From contig NZ_AAXW01000061.1 of the NCBI RefSeq assembly GCF_000169335.1, positions 1 to 25,507 of the forward strand: DNA of 25,507 nucleotides, written 5' to 3'. This stretch comes from Crocosphaera chwakensis CCY0110. Its GTDB lineage: Bacteria > Cyanobacteriota > Cyanobacteriia > Cyanobacteriales > Microcystaceae. The notes beneath the pieces were generated by a model. The model was given only the letters and a program-made list of their open reading frames with translations, searched no databases and was not told the DNA's origin. Shown piece after piece: positions 22,359-25,507 of this stretch. Numbering within the stretch: the stretch's first letter is position 1; every line of letters starts with the position of its first letter. A program made the translations under genes and the position numbers.

Positions 22359-24926
22359 ATGAGTAATGCCTCAGAAGTCCGCCATCTGCTTGTAATCGCT
22401 GATCAAAAATCCAGACGTATTGTTCCTTTGACGAACAATACTTATTCCATTGGTCGTGATCCTAATAGTAATATTTTGCTGTACGATCGCCAAGTCTCTC
22501 GCCATCATGCTACGTTATTAAAAATTGATAACGATCAAAATGATCAACCTTGTTATCGTATTATTGACGGTAATGTACAGGGAAAAAAAAGTACCAACGG
22601 CATCGCCGTTAATGGAAAATATTGTTTATCCCATGATTTAGTCTCAGGAGATTTAATCCGTTTTGGTAACCAATCTCAAGCGAACTATCATATTATTGCT
22701 GATTCTGCCGAACTCGATTTACTAAAAGAGCCCGACTCAGATAATCGAGGTGTTGACACTTGTTTCCCATTTGATGATGTTCCTTCTGAGGATAAATTTC
22801 CCTCTCTTGATGAAATTTTCTTAGAGGACGAGGATGATGAAAAATCTAACACTATGGCATTTAGTAGTCAGGTAAAAGACAAAGATTTAGAATCTTTTAA
22901 AAATCAAGCGTCATTAGCTGATTCTAATCCTAACCCTATTATAGAAGTTGATTTTCAAGGAAAGATTACCTATCTAAATGCTGCTGCTAAAATCAAGTTT
23001 CCTGATTTAATGAAATTACAAACATTTCATCCTGTTCTCCAAAATCTTATTGGCAATAGAACACCTACAGAGGGAACTTCATTTGTGCGAGAAGTACAAT
23101 TTGAACAAATATTTTTTGAGCAACACATTCACTATTTAAAAGAAAGTGAATGTTTAAGGAGTTATTTATTTGAAATAACAAAATACCGTAAAAGAGAATC
23201 AAAATTAACGGCTGGGAAAGATCGCTATCGTTTCTTTTTTGAACAAAGTACAGAGGGGATTTTAGTCATTAATCCAGATACTAAACATATTATTGAAACA
23301 AATCAAGCCTATTGTAAATTATTAGGCTATAGTAGTGCTGAAATTATTGGTTGTAATCTTTATCAATTATTAGAAGTAGAACGGGATACTTTTAATGAAG
23401 AATTAGGAAAAATTACTTCTGAAAATCCCTATCTTATTAAAGAATCTTTCCATCGTCATCAAAATGGTTCATTACTAGCAGTTGCTGGTCAAATTAGCCT
23501 TACCAGTTATCAAGGGCAAGAGGTTTTATGTTTAATTATTCGGGATATTCGTGAACGAAAACAAGCCGAAGAAGAACTACAATATCAACTGCTTCATGAT
23601 CCTTTGACTAATTTACCCAATCGGGAATTATTTAAGCAACAATTAGGAGTTGCTTTAGCCCATGCCCAACGTCATGAACATTTATTAGCAGTAATTTTTA
23701 TTGATATCGATTCTTTCACTCATATTAATAATACATTGGGTCATTCTTTGGGTGATAAAGTATTACAAAGTTTTGGGGAACGATTAAGTTCTTGTATTCG
23801 TGCTGGGGATACGGTGACCCGTTGGGGAAGTGATGAATTTGTGTTATTACTACCTCAGATTAAAAATACGGAAGATACTGTTAAATTAGCCCAACGAATT
23901 TTTGACACTTTACAACGTCCTTTTATTTTTGATGACCATCGCTTGCAAATCAAATGTAGCATTGGTATTGCCATTTATCCTCAAGATGGAGATAATGCAG
24001 AAGGATTATTAAAAAATGCGGATACAGCTTTATATCGTACTAAAGAACAAGGAAAGAATCACTATCAATTTTATAGTCCTCATTTAACCGCAGAAGCTGA
24101 ACTTTTATTACGGTTAGAAAGTCTCCTGCATCAAGCTTTAGAAAAGAAACAATTTTCTCTTCAATATCAACCCCAACTACAATATAAAACAGGAAAAATT
24201 GTGGGTATGGAAGCTTTATTGCGGTGGGAAACACCAGCTTATGGTATGATTATGCCCCAAAAATTCTTACCCTTAGCTGCAAAAACAAACCTTATTTTAC
24301 ACTTAAGTAAATGGGTCTTAAAAACTGCTTGTGAACAAAACTTATCTTGGCAAAAAGATGGTTTACCGCCCATTCCTGTTACCGTTAATTTGTCTGCAAA
24401 GGAATTTCAACAACCTCATTTAGCCACAGTGGTAGCCAGTATTCTAGATGAGACAGGACTTGATCCTCAATGGTTAGAACTAGAATTAACAGAGTTAACC
24501 TTACGGCAAAATTTGAATTTAGCCCGTAAGACGTTACAGGATCTTCAAAATTTAGGAGTTCGTATTGCTTTGGATGATTTTGGTCGCGGTTTTTCCTCTT
24601 TGGGATATCTCAAACAATTTTCTTTTCGTACTTTAAAACTTCATCAAGATTTAATCCGAGACTTACGGGGAACCTCAGAAGAATTGGGATTAATTTCTGC
24701 TGTTTTAGCCATAGGTAAGGGCTTTAATATGCGTGTTGTTGCTGAAGGAGTGGAAACTTCTGAACAACTGAATATATTGCAGAATCTCGATTGTACAGAG
24801 ATTCAGGGTTATTGGTTTAGCCGTCCTTTACCAACTAAAGAAGCTACAGCACTCCTCAGTAAAATTACTAGGAACAATGATATAGATTCTACAAATTTTA
24901 TGTCTTTACCGATGATAGATGGTTAG
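22359..24926 (+). CDS. FHA-PAS-GGDEF-EAL signalling protein (c-di-GMP turnover)
   Basis: I chose ATG 22359 over the GTG directly before it, giving 855 aa. The N-terminal FHA domain (about 10-115: TYSIGRDPNSNILLYDRQVS, SRHHATLL, KKSTNGIAVNG) binds phosphothreonine. An acidic linker, a weak PAS-like segment (about 188-280) and a clear PAS domain (about 290-400, RYRFFFEQSTEGILVINPD) follow. The GGDEF domain (about 410-575) has RWGSDEF at about 489-494 instead of GGDEF. The EAL domain (about 585-835) has the intact motif GMEALLRW and a late FSFRTLKLHQD, DDFGRGFSSLGYL. GGDEF makes and EAL degrades the second messenger c-di-GMP. The altered GGDEF suggests that phosphodiesterase activity dominates, with the GGDEF domain perhaps regulatory. 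A related FHA protein begins 53 bases downstream. Confidence 0.92.
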   Translation: MSNASEVRHLLVIADQKSRRIVPLTNNTYSIGRDPNSNILLYDRQVSRHHATLLKIDNDQNDQPCYRIIDGNVQGKKSTNGIAVNGKYCLSHDLVSGDLIRFGNQSQANYHIIADSAELDLLKEPDSDNRGVDTCFPFDDVPSEDKFPSLDEIFLEDEDDEKSNTMAFSSQVKDKDLESFKNQASLADSNPNPIIEVDFQGKITYLNAAAKIKFPDLMKLQTFHPVLQNLIGNRTPTEGTSFVREVQFEQIFFEQHIHYLKESECLRSYLFEITKYRKRESKLTAGKDRYRFFFEQSTEGILVINPDTKHIIETNQAYCKLLGYSSAEIIGCNLYQLLEVERDTFNEELGKITSENPYLIKESFHRHQNGSLLAVAGQISLTSYQGQEVLCLIIRDIRERKQAEEELQYQLLHDPLTNLPNRELFKQQLGVALAHAQRHEHLLAVIFIDIDSFTHINNTLGHSLGDKVLQSFGERLSSCIRAGDTVTRWGSDEFVLLLPQIKNTEDTVKLAQRIFDTLQRPFIFDDHRLQIKCSIGIAIYPQDGDNAEGLLKNADTALYRTKEQGKNHYQFYSPHLTAEAELLLRLESLLHQALEKKQFSLQYQPQLQYKTGKIVGMEALLRWETPAYGMIMPQKFLPLAAKTNLILHLSKWVLKTACEQNLSWQKDGLPPIPVTVNLSAKEFQQPHLATVVASILDETGLDPQWLELELTELTLRQNLNLARKTLQDLQNLGVRIALDDFGRGFSSLGYLKQFSFRTLKLHQDLIRDLRGTSEELGLISAVLAIGKGFNMRVVAEGVETSEQLNILQNLDCTEIQGYWFSRPLPTKEATALLSKITRNNDIDSTNFMSLPMIDG

Positions 24927-24979
24927 TTTATAAACACTTCTGGGAACTATAGAAATAGCCCTTGTTTTGTATATCTGTG

Positions 24980-25507
24980 ATGAACACCCTATCATCCTTT
25001 CGTCATATTCTTGTCATTGAGGATCAAAAAGCGCGACGTATTGTTGCTTTGGAAGAAGCTGCTTATAGCGTTGGCCGAGAATCGAGTAACGATATTGTTA
25101 TTTATGAGCAAGTTGTTTCCCGTCGTCATGCGACTATCGTACGAGTTAAACTCACTCCCCGATTAGATAGTTATTCTTATCGCATTATTGATGGAGATTT
25201 AGAAGGTCATCGCAGTACAAATGGTTTATTAATTAATGGGAAGTTAGAAGAATCTCATAATTTAAAACATGGTGATGTGGTTATTTTTGGACCTCAGGCG
25301 AAAGTTAGTTATTATATTATTTCTACGGCCTTAGATATTGATTTATTTAATCCTCTTGATCCTGGACAATTAGAACAAGAGGAAGACGAAATGATCGAAA
25401 CCATGATTGCTGATGAGAATAATAAACTAACAATAATTAGTGATGAAAATTTGCAAGAGCGCGATCGCGATGATTTGATTCGATTAGCTTCTTTCCGGAC
25501 TCAGTCC
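24980..25507 (+). CDS. FHA-domain protein, paralogue of the upstream gene (partial)
   Basis: ATG at 24980 opens a frame that runs to the window end (176 codons). The FHA domain is clear: AAYSVGRESSNDIVIYEQVV, SRRHATIV, HRSTNGLLINGK, HGDVVIFG. The start of the protein (FRHILVIEDQKARRIVAL) parallels that of the neighbour (VRHLLVIADQKSRRIVPL), and both starts sit in the same CTGTGATG context. A tandem duplication is the likely origin. The acidic linker that follows (QLEQEEDEMIETMIAD) also resembles the neighbour. The effector domains lie outside the window and are expected to be PAS/GGDEF/EAL, but this is inference. Confidence 0.88.
   Translation, partial: MNTLSSFRHILVIEDQKARRIVALEEAAYSVGRESSNDIVIYEQVVSRRHATIVRVKLTPRLDSYSYRIIDGDLEGHRSTNGLLINGKLEESHNLKHGDVVIFGPQAKVSYYIISTALDIDLFNPLDPGQLEQEEDEMIETMIADENNKLTIISDENLQERDRDDLIRLASFRTQS

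Overview
The window looks like a chromosomal segment of an AT-rich unicellular cyanobacterium, in the Crocosphaera/Cyanothece sense. The clues are HIP1 octamers (GCGATCGC at 2009, 12118, 15616, 16225 and 25461), heptanucleotide tandem repeats, CHASE2/AAA and FHA-PAS-GGDEF-EAL signalling proteins, a TIGR04376-type coiled-coil protein, and two kinds of insertion sequence. The species call is inference.

Left part (1-3817): the N-terminal part of an AAA-ATPase/CHASE2 protein on the minus strand, a repeat-bearing spacer, and an IS1380-family element whose transposase gene carries a frameshift.

Central part (3818-10028): the most notable locus. Three tightly packed genes encode a TnsA-TnsB fusion (905 aa), the AAA+ regulator TnsC (391 aa) and a long TnsD/TniQ-type target selector (461 aa). 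Seven bases after tnsD come three spaced copies of a 17-bp motif that look like TnsB-binding sites. The 3' end of a tRNA-Ala(UGC) gene follows within 40 bp. This is the layout of a Tn7-like transposon inserted downstream of a tRNA gene. I see no Cas gene or CRISPR array. Upstream lie a divergent 54-aa ribbon-helix-helix protein, two palindromes in its shared promoter region with tnsAB, and an unrecognised 146-aa gene. The opposite transposon end was not found.

Middle part (10133-18478): ordinary chromosomal genes. They are trhO (tRNA hydroxylase) and cbiD (corrin methyltransferase), a DUF29 gene broken at a poly-A run, a small secreted protein, an aspartoacylase-like zinc hydrolase, an SlyD-like FKBP isomerase, an aspartate aminotransferase overlapping a UspA gene, and a secreted glycine-rich protein.

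Right part (18479-25507): a repeat-rich spacer and an IS4-family transposase that carries two in-frame 16-codon palindromic insertions. Four copies of this hairpin repeat family are in the window. Two small minus-strand genes, a TIGR04376-type coiled-coil protein and a GspC/PilP-like membrane protein follow. The window ends with two tandem FHA proteins. The first is a full FHA-PAS-GGDEF-EAL c-di-GMP protein with a degenerate GGDEF motif. The second is cut by the window edge.
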